Assembly: GCF_030063445.1 (NCBI RefSeq)
Contig: NZ_JASITD010000037.1
Span: forward strand, 1-34,108
Direction of reading: 5' to 3'
DNA from: Hymenobacter sp. H14-R3
Lineage (GTDB): Bacteria; Bacteroidota; Bacteroidia; Cytophagales; Hymenobacteraceae
DNA length: 34,108 nucleotides
A program made the translations under genes and the position numbers. Under the pieces are notes generated by a model. It was not told the DNA's origin and searched no databases. It saw only the letters and a list, made by a program, of their open reading frames with translations. This document shows, in pieces, positions 23,771 through 31,689 of the stretch (positions within the stretch are counted from its first letter, which is position 1; each line of letters starts with the position of its first letter).

Positions 23771-23888
23771 TTTGTCATTGCGAGCGCAAGGCAGTGGAGC
23801 GCGGCAATCCTTCCTTCACGTCAGGGTTAGTAACCCAACGACCAGGAAAGATTGCCGCGCTCCACTGCCTTGCGCTCGCAATGACAAA
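23771..23888. repeat. 38-bp perfect inverted repeat (GTCATTGCGAGC type)
   Basis: The arms 23771-23808 and 23851-23888 are exact reverse complements. They extend to about 45 nt with one mismatch, and a small GGGTTA/TAACCC stem caps the loop. The outer word GTCATTGCGAGCG and the GGCAATC motif are typical of a widespread REP-like intergenic element family, some members of which are mobilised by RAYT transposases. It fills the space between clpX and the CNB-protein gene and contains no gene of its own. Confidence 0.85.
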
Positions 23889-23908
23889 AGGCCTCACGGG
23901 CTAGTAGC

Positions 23909-25132
23909 CTACGCCGCCCGCATCAGCCGGAGCGGCGACTTCTCAAACTTGCTTCGCGCGTAGCTCTCCGTAATGGTAAACTCCACTACGCCAGCCTCCG
24001 AAGGCATCTCAAACATGGCATCGGTCATAATACTCTCGCAGATGGAGCGCAGGCCGCGCGCGCCGAGGCGGTACTCATCGGCCCGCTCCACAATGTATTC
24101 AAGCGCCTCCTCCGTAAAGTCGAGCTGGATATTCTCCATGTTGAACAGCCGCTGGTACTGGCGCACCAGCGAATTCTTGGGCTCAGTCAAAATGAGGCGC
24201 AGCGTAGCCTTATCGAGCGGGTTGAGGTGCGTGAGCACTGGCAGGCGGCCAATAAGCTCGGGGATGAGGCCGAAGCTCTTGATATCTTGGGCCGATATGT
24301 AGCGCAGGAAATTCTGCGTGTCCACGTTCTCATCGAGGTTGGTCTTCGAGAAACCCATCGGCTTGGTATTCAGGCGACCCTTGATAATGCGGTCAATCCC
24401 CGAAAATGCCCCGCCGCACATGAACAGAATGTTCTCGGTATTTACCGAAATCATCTTCTGGTCGGGGTGCTTGCGGCCGCCCTGCGGCGGCACGTTGATG
24501 TGGGTGCCTTCCAGCAGCTTCAGCAGCGCTTGCTGCACGCCCTCGCCGCTCACGTCGCGTGTGATGCTGGGGTTATCGCTCTTACGGGCGATTTTATCAA
24601 TCTCGTCGATGTACACAATGCCGCGCTCGGCGGCCTCCAGGTTGTAGTCGGCCGCTTGCAGCAGGCGCGTCAGGATGCTTTCCACATCCTCGCCCACGTA
24701 GCCGGCCTCCGTTAGCACCGTAGCATCGGCAATGCAAAAGGGCACTTGCAGAATCTTGGCCAGCATGCGGGCCAGAAACGTCTTGCCCGTACCAGTCTCG
24801 CCCACCATAATGATGTTCGATTTCTCAATTACCACCTCGTCGTGCTGCGGCGTCTGCATCAGGCGCTTGTAGTGGTTGTACACCGCCACCGACATCACGC
24901 GCTTGGCTTCGTCCTGGCCCACCACGTACTGGTCGAGATGGGTTTTAATCTCGCGGGGCTTAATGAGGTTAAACTTCGGCGTGCGGGCCTCGGCCTGCAA
25001 CTTGGTTTCTTCGCTAAGAATGTGCTGGGCCTGGGCCACGCACTTCTCGCAGATGTGGGCATTAATGCCCGATATCATCACCGCGACGTCGCGCTTGGGC
25101 TTATTACAAAAGGAGCAGGCTATTTCCGGCAT
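23909..25132 (-). CDS. clpX: ATP-dependent Clp protease ATP-binding subunit ClpX
   Basis: ClpX is the AAA+ unfoldase that feeds substrates to ClpP. It has an N-terminal zinc finger (CSFC then CEKC), Walker A GETGTGKT, the pore loop GYVGEDVES, Walker B IVYIDEIDKIA, the RKSDNPSITRDVSGEGVQQ block with sensor and arginine-finger region, and the ClpP-contact and C-terminal small domain. I prefer the ATG at 25132 (407 residues, MPEIACSFC) over one three codons earlier. It lies downstream of clpP but behind a terminator and with its own -7 element, so it can be expressed independently. Its length is normal. Confidence 0.97.
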   Translation of the reverse strand: MPEIACSFCNKPKRDVAVMISGINAHICEKCVAQAQHILSEETKLQAEARTPKFNLIKPREIKTHLDQYVVGQDEAKRVMSVAVYNHYKRLMQTPQHDEVVIEKSNIIMVGETGTGKTFLARMLAKILQVPFCIADATVLTEAGYVGEDVESILTRLLQAADYNLEAAERGIVYIDEIDKIARKSDNPSITRDVSGEGVQQALLKLLEGTHINVPPQGGRKHPDQKMISVNTENILFMCGGAFSGIDRIIKGRLNTKPMGFSKTNLDENVDTQNFLRYISAQDIKSFGLIPELIGRLPVLTHLNPLDKATLRLILTEPKNSLVRQYQRLFNMENIQLDFTEEALEYIVERADEYRLGARGLRSICESIMTDAMFEMPSEAGVVEFTITESYARSKFEKSPLRLMRAA

Positions 25133-25178
25133 CGGGAGCAATCAAAAAAGGAAGCCATTTTCAAGAAGAAAACGGCCA

Positions 25179-25186
25179 CAAAGATA
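25179..25186 (-). promoter_or_regulatory. Likely clpX -7 element
   Basis: The minus strand reads TATCTTTG, a perfect TAnnTTTG, about 47 nt upstream of the clpX start. A clear TTG at -33 is missing. A separate clpX promoter is expected because a terminator lies between clpP and clpX. Confidence 0.48.
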
Positions 25187-25280
25187 AGTCGGTAGCCCAG
25201 CATTGCTGGAAGCCACGCTGGCTATTCACCAGTAAAGCCGTTCCCCGTCACCCAGGTTACCGGCCACAACATAATTATTT

Positions 25281-25308
25281 AAAAAAAGGCCGCCCAACCG
25301 GACGGCCT
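25281..25308 (-). terminator. Terminator after clpP
   Basis: AGGCCG (25287-25292) pairs with CGGCCT (25303-25308), with two further G-C pairs inside past one mismatch. On the minus strand it is followed by seven T's (25281-25287). It lies 110 nt after the clpP stop. Confidence 0.78.
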
Positions 25309-25418
25309 CTCTAATCTAACCAAAAATCAAAAGCCAAAACACAATCAAACTAAACCAATCACCCAGCTTATCCAGCCGCGTAGCGGCGTCATCTGCGAAA
25401 TCCGTTTGAATCTGCGGT

Positions 25419-26129
25419 CTAGGCAGCTGATTTTTTCTCTAGCACCTCGTCAATCAGGCCATATTCCTTGGCCTCATCAGCCCGCATCCAGTAGTCGCGG
25501 TCCGAGTTGTCGTGGATTTCCTGGTACGTTTTGCCAGTGTGGCTTGCCAGAATGTCATACAACTCCTTCTTGAGCTTCAGAATCTCGCGGGCCGTAATCT
25601 CAATATCCGACGACTGCCCTTGTGCACCACCACTCGGCTGGTGAATCATCACACGGGCGTGCGGCAATGCCGAGCGCTTGTCCTTGGCGCCACCGGCTAG
25701 CAACACGGCACCCATCGACGCGGCCAGGCCGGTGCAAATGGTAGCTACGTCGGGGTTCACGTACTGCATAGTATCGTAGATACCCAGGCCGGCGTACACC
25801 GAGCCACCGGGCGAGTTGATGTACAGCAGGATATCCTTTTTGGCGTCAACCGACTCCAAAAACAGCATTTGCGCCGTCAGGATGTTGGCCACGTAGTCGT
25901 CCACGGCCGTGCCCAAAAACACGATACGGTCCATAATCAGGCGCGAAAACACGTCGATTTCAGCGAAGCGCGTGGGGCGCTCCTCAATCACCGAGCGGGT
26001 CATACCCGTGGGCAACATCATGCCGGAACGCACCTGCCCTTCCATGTGCTGCAAGTACTGGTCAACTCCTAATCCATTGAGGCCTTGGCCTTTAACGGCA
26101 AATTTGCGAAACTCTTGTTTATTCAGCAT
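25419..26129 (-). CDS. clpP: ATP-dependent Clp protease proteolytic subunit
   Basis: ClpP is the tetradecameric serine peptidase that works with ClpX. The catalytic triad is Ser138 (GLAASMG), His163 (VMIHQPSGG) and Asp212 (SDRDYWM), each offset by 27 from the E. coli precursor numbering, so the catalytic core is complete. The 236-residue length reflects a longer N-terminus than in E. coli, which is common in Bacteroidetes and likely includes a processed propeptide. It sits between tig and clpX in the usual order, with its own upstream gap of about 200 nt after the tig terminator. Confidence 0.97.
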   Translation of the reverse strand: MLNKQEFRKFAVKGQGLNGLGVDQYLQHMEGQVRSGMMLPTGMTRSVIEERPTRFAEIDVFSRLIMDRIVFLGTAVDDYVANILTAQMLFLESVDAKKDILLYINSPGGSVYAGLGIYDTMQYVNPDVATICTGLAASMGAVLLAGGAKDKRSALPHARVMIHQPSGGAQGQSSDIEITAREILKLKKELYDILASHTGKTYQEIHDNSDRDYWMRADEAKEYGLIDEVLEKKSAA

Positions 26130-26283
26130 GGAAAAAAATGTGTGGTAAGCTTCAGCTTGCCGTGTTCAAAAACAAAAGACGAATAAACGGCTAAATGTTG
26201 TAGCGCCCGCGCTGCAAGTTTGCACGCAGCAGCGTGAGTCAACAGTACAAAGCGCGGACTCAAAAAGTCCATGCTACCCCAAT

Positions 26284-26316
26284 AAAAAAGCCTCTACGCA
26301 GTGCGTAAAGGCTTTT
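26284..26316 (-). terminator. Terminator after tig
   Basis: AAAAGCCT (26286-26293) pairs with AGGCTTTT (26309-26316), and an inner TACG/CGTA stem forms between them. The minus strand ends in a T-run, 20 nt after the tig stop. The T-run on the plus strand would also allow leftward-convergent use. Confidence 0.78.
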
Positions 26317-26336
26317 CTCTCAATCAAACCGGAGGC

Positions 26337-27671
26337 TTAGCCTTCGTTCTGGTTGCGGAATTCTTCAGCCGTTACGGGCTCCTCTGTAACAACAACTTTG
26401 CCACGCAGGGCCTCTACTACTTTCTCTGCCAGAATGGCCTCGTACTCCTGCACGTAGTTTTTGCCGTTGTCCTGCTTCATGTAGTTGTCGGCAAAACCCA
26501 CCATGCCCTGGCGCATCTCGTCGGTTAGCTGCATGCCGCCGCCAAACTGGCCCAGAATCTTGTCCAGCACGCGGTTACGGATTTCATCGGTCTCTACTTT
26601 GAGTCCCATATCTTCCACCACTTTGTTGCGGATGAGGCTCCACTTCAACTCGCGCTCGTAGTCGGTGTAGTGCTGCTCTACCATAGCGGCGTCCAGCTTG
26701 CCTTCGTTGGCACGCACCAGCCACTTCTTGAAGAACTCAACCGGCAGCTGAATCGTGGTGGCGTCAATCATGGCGTCTACCAAGCGGCGGTTCACCAAGT
26801 TATCGGACTCCCGGTCGTAGTTGCTCTGAATTGTCTCACGCACCTTCGCATCGTATGCCTCTTTCGAGTCAACTGCCTCAGGGCCAAATACTTTGTCAAA
26901 CAGCTCCTGGTTTTCCTCCGGAGCAGCCGTGCGGTTGATTTTCTCAATGGCCAGCTCGTAGTCGCCGGTGGCACCAGCCGCTTCTTCCTTGCTCAGGCCC
27001 GAAAAGCTGCGGATGGCACCCGCGTCGCCACCAAAGGCATCGCTCAGGTCAAACGTCAGCGTGTCGTCGGCCTTCACGCCTATAAAGCGCTCCTGGCCGT
27101 TCTTCACCTTGTTAATGGGCAGCAATACCGTCTGGCCTTCGCCTTCGGCACCGGCCTTCTTCAGCTTGCCAAACAGGTAGTCGTCGGCCTCCGAAACCTC
27201 GGGGTTGGTCGTCTCACCAAACTGACGGGCAATCTGCTCGTTGGTTTCGGTCAGCGTAGCCTCGTCGAGGGTAATGGTGGGGCGCTTTAACTCTACCTGG
27301 TTTTCGGCGGGCAGCTCGAAGTCGGGCAGCAGGCCCAGCTCAAACTGAAAGTCGAATGCCTTAGCCGTGTCAAAATCCACGTCGCTGGCCACCGGCAGCG
27401 GCTCACCCAGAATCTTTACGTTGTTGTCTTTCAGGTAGCTATCAACCGAACTGCCGAGCAGGCGATTAATTTCATCGGCCAGAATGCCTTTGCCGTACAT
27501 TTTGCGCACCAGGCCCGAAGGCACTTTGCCGGGGCGAAAGCCCTTGAACTGCGCCTTTTTGCTGGTCTCCTTGATTTGCTTCTCTACGGCATCGCTGTAG
27601 TCGGCTTCTTCGAGGTGCACGTTCAGCAGTCCGGTTAGCTGCTCCTCATTGCGGTCAAGCGTAATATTCAA
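26337..27671 (-). CDS. tig: Trigger factor
   Basis: This is a ribosome-bound chaperone that shelters nascent chains. The N-terminal ribosome-binding domain carries the GFRPGKVP signature, followed by a diverged FKBP-type domain (about 150-240) and the helical C-terminal arms. I start at the TTG at 27671 (444 residues, giving MNITLDRN, the usual Bacteroidetes opening). The longer ATG at 27728 lies inside the terminator of the upstream tRNA gene, and its extra residues simply read the terminator's T-run. It lies upstream of clpP and clpX, the common arrangement of the protein-quality-control genes. Confidence 0.93.
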   Translation of the reverse strand: MNITLDRNEEQLTGLLNVHLEEADYSDAVEKQIKETSKKAQFKGFRPGKVPSGLVRKMYGKGILADEINRLLGSSVDSYLKDNNVKILGEPLPVASDVDFDTAKAFDFQFELGLLPDFELPAENQVELKRPTITLDEATLTETNEQIARQFGETTNPEVSEADDYLFGKLKKAGAEGEGQTVLLPINKVKNGQERFIGVKADDTLTFDLSDAFGGDAGAIRSFSGLSKEEAAGATGDYELAIEKINRTAAPEENQELFDKVFGPEAVDSKEAYDAKVRETIQSNYDRESDNLVNRRLVDAMIDATTIQLPVEFFKKWLVRANEGKLDAAMVEQHYTDYERELKWSLIRNKVVEDMGLKVETDEIRNRVLDKILGQFGGGMQLTDEMRQGMVGFADNYMKQDNGKNYVQEYEAILAEKVVEALRGKVVVTEEPVTAEEFRNQNEG

Positions 27672-27711
27672 AACGGTGGGAGCAAGCTGGTGCTTGCCAG
27701 TCGGAAAGGTT

Positions 27712-27746
27712 AAAAAAAAGGCCCCCAACTACCTAGCCAGGGGCCT
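27712..27746 (-). terminator. Terminator after tRNA-Leu
   Basis: AGGCCCC (27719-27725) pairs exactly with GGGGCCT (27740-27746). On the minus strand eight T's follow (27712-27719). It begins 14 nt after the tRNA and lies just upstream of tig. Confidence 0.8.
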
Positions 27747-27760
27747 GTTCAACAGAAAAG

Positions 27761-27841
27761 TGCGGATGGAGGGACTCGAACCCACACACCTAAGGAACTA
27801 GAGCCTAAATCTAGCGCGTCTACCAATTTCGCCACATCCGC
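27761..27841 (-). tRNA. tRNA-Leu (anticodon UAG)
   Basis: The minus strand folds as a class II tRNA. The acceptor stem is GCGGATG with CATCCGC and discriminator A. The D-arm contains AAATTGGTAGACGC. The anticodon stem CTAGA/TCTAG holds the loop TTTAGGC (anticodon TAG). There is a long variable arm and a T-arm with GGTTCGAGTCC. CCA is not encoded. A tRNA promoter and terminator flank it. Confidence 0.97.
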
Positions 27842-27879
27842 AGGTTGAAGCTTGCCCGTCGCCGTTCGCTGCGGGGCCG

Positions 27880-27911
27880 CAAAGGTACTGACTATTTGCC
27901 GCCCGCACAAA
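27880..27911 (-). promoter_or_regulatory. tRNA-Leu promoter
   Basis: On the minus strand TTTG (27908-27911) precedes TACCTTTG (27880-27887) by 20 nt, matching the Bacteroidetes consensus. The start should be near 27873, about 30 nt before the mature tRNA end. Confidence 0.67.
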
Positions 27912-28012
27912 TGTAGGGTAAGCTTTAGCTTGTTTGGCATGGGTTGTACCAACAAAGGCTTACCCCACCCCCCGGCCACTATTTAAACGCCACGCGTGTT
28001 ATTTGTGCTATC

Positions 28013-30217
28013 ATGCCTCCCGTAATTGACCTCGAAGCCGAACGCCAGGAAATCCTGCGCCAATACCGCCGCCTGTTGCGCACGGCCAAGCCGTACTTGC
28101 ACGACGGCGATACTAAGCTGATTAAGAGGGCGTTCAATCAAAGCCTGGAGGCGCATAAAGACATGCGCCGCAAGTCGGGCGAGCCCTACATTCTGCACCC
28201 GCTGGCCGTGGCCCAGATTGCAGTGGAGGAAATCGGCCTGGGCACCACAAGCATCGTAGCGGCCCTGTTGCACGACGTAGTAGAGGATACGCCCACCGAG
28301 ATTTCGGATATCGAGCGCGATTTTGGCCACAAAACGGCGCGCATCATCGACGGGCTTACCAAAATTTCGGGGGTCTTTGAGTACGGTTCCAGCGAGCAGG
28401 CTGAGAACTTCCGCAAAATGCTGCTTACGCTGAGTGAGGATGTGCGCGTGATTCTCATTAAACTCGCTGACCGCCTGCATAATATGCGCACGCTCGATTC
28501 GATGCCGCGCCACAAGCAGCTCAAAATCGCCAGCGAAACCATCTATCTATATGCGCCGCTGGCCCACCGCCTGGGCCTCTACGCCATCAAAACCGAGCTG
28601 GAGGACCTGCACCTTAAGTACACCGACACTGAGGTGTATAATGAGCTGAAAGGCAAGGTCAAGCAGAGCCAGAGCGCCCGCAACCGGTTCATCAAGGAGT
28701 TTGTACAACCCATTGATGATGAACTCAAAGCGCAGGGCTTCAACTACGAGATAAAGGGCCGCCCCAAAAGCATCTATTCGATTCTCAAAAAGATGCGCAA
28801 GCAAAACGTCACCTTCGAGGAGGTGTACGACCTGTTTGCCATTCGCGTCATCCTAGACGTGCCGCCCGAGCAGGAAAAGGCCGCTTGCTGGCAGGTGTAT
28901 TCCATTGTCACTGACTTTTACCAGCCCAACCCCGACCGCCTGCGCGATTGGGTGAGTACGCCCAAGGCCAACGGCTACGAGAGCCTGCACACCACCGTGA
29001 TGTCGCAGCCCGGCCAGTGGGTGGAGGTGCAAATTCGTTCGCGGCGCATGGACGACATCGCCGAAAAAGGTTACGCCGCCCACTGGAAATACAAGGATAC
29101 CGGTAGCCTCCAGCCCGAGTCAACGCTCGAAGCCTGGGTCAACCGCGTGCGCGAAATGCTGGAAACCAACAATTCCAGCGCGCTCGAATTCATGGACGAG
29201 TTCCGCCAGAACCTGTTTGTGAAGGAGGTGTACACGTTCACGCCCAAAGGCAAGCTTATTATCTTACCCGACAAGGCCACGGCGCTCGACTTCGCCTTTG
29301 ACATTCACACCCACATCGGCCTGCACTGCCTCGGCGCCAAGGTCAACCAAAAGCTGGAGCCCTTCAGCTACCAGCTACGCAACGGCGATCAGGTCGAAAT
29401 TCTGACTTCGCACAAGCAGCGCCCCACCCCCGAGTGGCTCACTTACGTAATAACGAGCAAGGCCAAAACCCGCATCAAGGACTTCCTACGCGAAGACAAG
29501 CGCGCCAAAGCTGACGATGGCAAGTTTATCCTGGAAAAGCGCTTGGAGCTAATCGGTGTCGAAAACACGCCTGACAACTTCCAGCGGCTGCTGGTTTACT
29601 TCAACGTGGCTACTGCCCAGGACTTTTATTACCGCTTAGCCATGGGCCAGCTCGATGGCCGCGAAATTCGAGATTCCCTGTTCAAGGCAACTACCGATGC
29701 CCGCGCCGACTCAGTGCTACAGCGCAAAACCTTCGACCACGAGGTGCAGAAAATCCGGGGCGTGCGCGCCGATATGCTGGTAGTGGGCGAGCGCACAGAC
29801 AAGTTCAACCACAGCCTGGCGCGCTGCTGCAACCCCATTCCTGGCGATGATGTGTTTGGCTTCGAAACCGAAACCGGCCTTATCATCCACCGCACCACCT
29901 GCCCTCGCGCCGTCGACCTCATGTCGAACTACGGCAACCGCATCGTGCGTGCCAAGTGGACCGACCAGTTGGAACTCGCCTTTCTGGCTGGCATCCGCCT
30001 CAAGGGCTCCGACCGCGTGGGCATCGTCAACGACGTGACGCGTATCATCTCCACTAGCCTCAAGGTAAATATGCGCTCCATTACCGTCGATTCCAACGAC
30101 GGCTTCTTCGAAGGCCAGATTATGGTGTTCGTCAATGACACCGACCATCTCAACAAGCTCATCCAGCGCCTCAGTAAAGTAAATGGTGTACTGCAAGTTG
30201 AACGTTTTGAATCCTAA
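28013..30217 (+). CDS. Bifunctional (p)ppGpp synthetase/hydrolase, RelA/SpoT family
   Basis: This enzyme makes and degrades the alarmone (p)ppGpp in the stringent response. The N-terminal HD hydrolase domain has HDVVEDT (about 75-81) and LADRLHNMRT (about 150-160). The synthetase domain has GRPKSIYSILKKM and GYESLHTTV. The TGS domain follows (VYTFTPKGKL) with a zinc-finger-like CC region (LARCCNPIPGD), and then the C-terminal ACT domain (LKGSDRVGIVNDVT). Both active sites look intact, so it is likely the genome's main bifunctional Rel. The ATG at 28013 (734 residues) is chosen over an upstream in-frame start that would read through intergenic sequence. Its TAA overlaps the next gene's ATG. 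Confidence 0.97.
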   Translation: MPPVIDLEAERQEILRQYRRLLRTAKPYLHDGDTKLIKRAFNQSLEAHKDMRRKSGEPYILHPLAVAQIAVEEIGLGTTSIVAALLHDVVEDTPTEISDIERDFGHKTARIIDGLTKISGVFEYGSSEQAENFRKMLLTLSEDVRVILIKLADRLHNMRTLDSMPRHKQLKIASETIYLYAPLAHRLGLYAIKTELEDLHLKYTDTEVYNELKGKVKQSQSARNRFIKEFVQPIDDELKAQGFNYEIKGRPKSIYSILKKMRKQNVTFEEVYDLFAIRVILDVPPEQEKAACWQVYSIVTDFYQPNPDRLRDWVSTPKANGYESLHTTVMSQPGQWVEVQIRSRRMDDIAEKGYAAHWKYKDTGSLQPESTLEAWVNRVREMLETNNSSALEFMDEFRQNLFVKEVYTFTPKGKLIILPDKATALDFAFDIHTHIGLHCLGAKVNQKLEPFSYQLRNGDQVEILTSHKQRPTPEWLTYVITSKAKTRIKDFLREDKRAKADDGKFILEKRLELIGVENTPDNFQRLLVYFNVATAQDFYYRLAMGQLDGREIRDSLFKATTDARADSVLQRKTFDHEVQKIRGVRADMLVVGERTDKFNHSLARCCNPIPGDDVFGFETETGLIIHRTTCPRAVDLMSNYGNRIVRAKWTDQLELAFLAGIRLKGSDRVGIVNDVTRIISTSLKVNMRSITVDSNDGFFEGQIMVFVNDTDHLNKLIQRLSKVNGVLQVERFES

Positions 30218-30546
30218 TGCCGCAGCCAGCCCCGTTCATCCACGGTACGCAGGTAAACGCCCGCACCCAGTGCGCGCACTACCATTCGAAGCGCGATATC
30301 ATCGCCATCAAGTTTAAGTGCTGTAACACCTTCTACGCTTGCATTCAGTGCCATGAAGAACAGGCTGACCATCAGCCTGTTGTGTGGTATAAGGTGGAAT
30401 GCGAGGAGCAGGCTATTTACTGCGGTAATTGCCACAGTACACTCAGTATAAGCAGCTACTTGGCGTGCGCCAATACCTGCCCGCATTGTCAGGCCGCCTT
30501 CAACCCAGGCTGTGCCAATCACTACCACCTCTATTTCGAGCGCTAA
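30217..30546 (+). CDS. CHY-type zinc-finger protein
   Basis: This 109-residue protein of the CHY zinc-finger family has Cys/His pairs at CAHYHS, CCNTFYACIQCHEE, CGNCHS and CANTCPHC. These would hold two or three zinc ions. In eukaryotes this fold occurs in ubiquitin ligases, but the role of the short bacterial version is unknown. It begins within the rel stop codon (TAATG), which implies translational coupling with the alarmone enzyme. Confidence 0.87.
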   Translation: MPQPAPFIHGTQVNARTQCAHYHSKRDIIAIKFKCCNTFYACIQCHEEQADHQPVVWYKVECEEQAIYCGNCHSTLSISSYLACANTCPHCQAAFNPGCANHYHLYFER

Positions 30547-30612
30547 AACCTAAGCTGACCCTTCCTACTTACTTAGAGTAGATTATCTCGCGCTTATATC
30601 CTCTTTAGTATA

Positions 30613-31203
30613 GTGAATACCTCCCACCCAACCCCGGCCATCGAAGCCGCCCAGGGAGCCGGCGGCTCGTCCGAAACCGGTTACGCTGCCCGTCACACGC
30701 CCAGCGCATCCAGCCAGGCCACCCTCAACACCGACCGCCTCGAAGAGGTCAAGAAAATCTTCACCGCTCACCTCGAAAACAAAGGCCTCCGCAAAACCGC
30801 CGAGCGCTACGCCATTCTCGAAGAAATTTACGTGCGCTCGGGTCACTTCGATGTGGAGGAACTGTACGCCGGCATGAAGGAGCGAAACCTGCAAGTAAGC
30901 CGTGCCACCGTCTATAATACGCTCGATTTGCTGGTCGAGCAGGGCCTCGTGAGCAAGCATCAGTTTGGTCGCAATCTCGCACAGTATGAGAAAAGTTACG
31001 GATATCGGCAGCACGACCACGTTATTTGCACCGAATGCCATAAGGTGGTCGAGTTCTGCGACCCGCGCATTCACGGCATCCAAACAATGGTCGGCGACCT
31101 GCTCAACTTCCATATCCTCCATCACTCCCTAAATTTGTACGGCATCTGCGGCGATTGCCGCGCCAAATCGGCCGCTACTTCCAGCGCAGAGCCCGTAAAA
31201 TAG
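30613..31203 (+). CDS. Fur-family transcriptional regulator
   Basis: This metal- or peroxide-responsive repressor has a winged helix (about 45-125, with the DNA-recognition helix in VSRATVYNTLDLL) and a dimerisation domain with the histidine-rich HDHVICTEC cluster. Structural zinc is held by CTEC and CGDC. It starts with GTG at 30613 and carries an N-terminal Ser/Ala/Pro-rich extension of about 40 residues that most Fur proteins lack. Whether it senses iron, zinc or peroxide cannot be told from sequence. It is followed 5 nt later by the STAS gene and probably forms an operon with it. Confidence 0.9.
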   Translation: MNTSHPTPAIEAAQGAGGSSETGYAARHTPSASSQATLNTDRLEEVKKIFTAHLENKGLRKTAERYAILEEIYVRSGHFDVEELYAGMKERNLQVSRATVYNTLDLLVEQGLVSKHQFGRNLAQYEKSYGYRQHDHVICTECHKVVEFCDPRIHGIQTMVGDLLNFHILHHSLNLYGICGDCRAKSAATSSAEPVK

Positions 31204-31208
31204 CCTAG

Positions 31209-31559
31209 ATGACTACCACCAGCACGCTCACCGACGGTATTCTCTATATTACCCTTACGGGAGATTTGGTTGGCAGCCCCGACACGCAGCAGTTGCTACT
31301 AGCTGTCAATGAGTATCTTGGCGATTCGGTTATCAACTGCGCCATTGACCTGTCTGCTGTCCGATACATCAATAGTACAGGTATCGGGGTGCTCGTATCG
31401 CTCCTCACTAAGTTCCGTAGCCGCGGCGGCGAAATGGTACTCATCAACCCGGCCGCTCACCCCAAGAAAATGCTGGCTCTCACCAAGCTAACCAATATTT
31501 TCACCGTAGCTGCCGACGCCGACGACGCCCGCCAACAATTAACCGTAGCCGCCTCCTAG
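31209..31559 (+). CDS. STAS-domain anti-sigma factor antagonist
   Basis: This 116-residue SpoIIAA/RsbV-like STAS protein binds a partner anti-sigma or kinase when unphosphorylated. The expected phosphorylated serine is in YINSTGIGVLVSLL (about residue 57). No anti-sigma kinase or phosphatase gene is nearby, so its partner is elsewhere. It follows Fur by 5 nt and its own stop codon lies in the loop of the downstream terminator. Confidence 0.9.
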   Translation: MTTTSTLTDGILYITLTGDLVGSPDTQQLLLAVNEYLGDSVINCAIDLSAVRYINSTGIGVLVSLLTKFRSRGGEMVLINPAAHPKKMLALTKLTNIFTVAADADDARQQLTVAAS

Positions 31560-31573
31560 GCGGCTATTTTTTT
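31546..31573 (+). terminator. Terminator after the Fur-STAS operon
   Basis: TAGCCGCC (31546-31553) pairs with GGCGGCTA (31559-31566) around a 5-nt loop and is followed by seven T's. It overlaps the last codons and stop of the STAS gene. purA begins 117 nt further on and needs its own promoter. Confidence 0.82.
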
Positions 31574-31628
31574 GCTCCAAAACATCGGTAGCTCCAACTA
31601 CCACCTTTTGAAATACCCTAACACCCGT

Positions 31629-31671
31629 GTAATGAGTAACTACCAGGTAAATAGTGGTAATTGCCCATTAC
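31629..31671. repeat. Imperfect inverted repeat in the purA leader
   Basis: GTAATGAGTAACTACC (31629-31644) matches the complement of GGTAATTGCCCATTAC (31656-31671) with three mismatches. It ends 18 nt before the purA ATG. It could be a regulator site or a relic of a simple TAAT-type repeat. Confidence 0.4.
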
Positions 31672-31689
31672 GTATTGCTAATTAAAATC

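Noticed and set aside
23772..23963. Short plus-strand reading frame beginning MSLRAQGS
   Set aside because: It is the translation of the inverted repeat, a well-known type of false gene, and it runs antisense into clpX.
27671..27728. Longer trigger factor starting at the ATG at 27728
   Set aside because: The extra residues read through the tRNA-Leu terminator and its T-run; the TTG at 27671 gives the standard family start.
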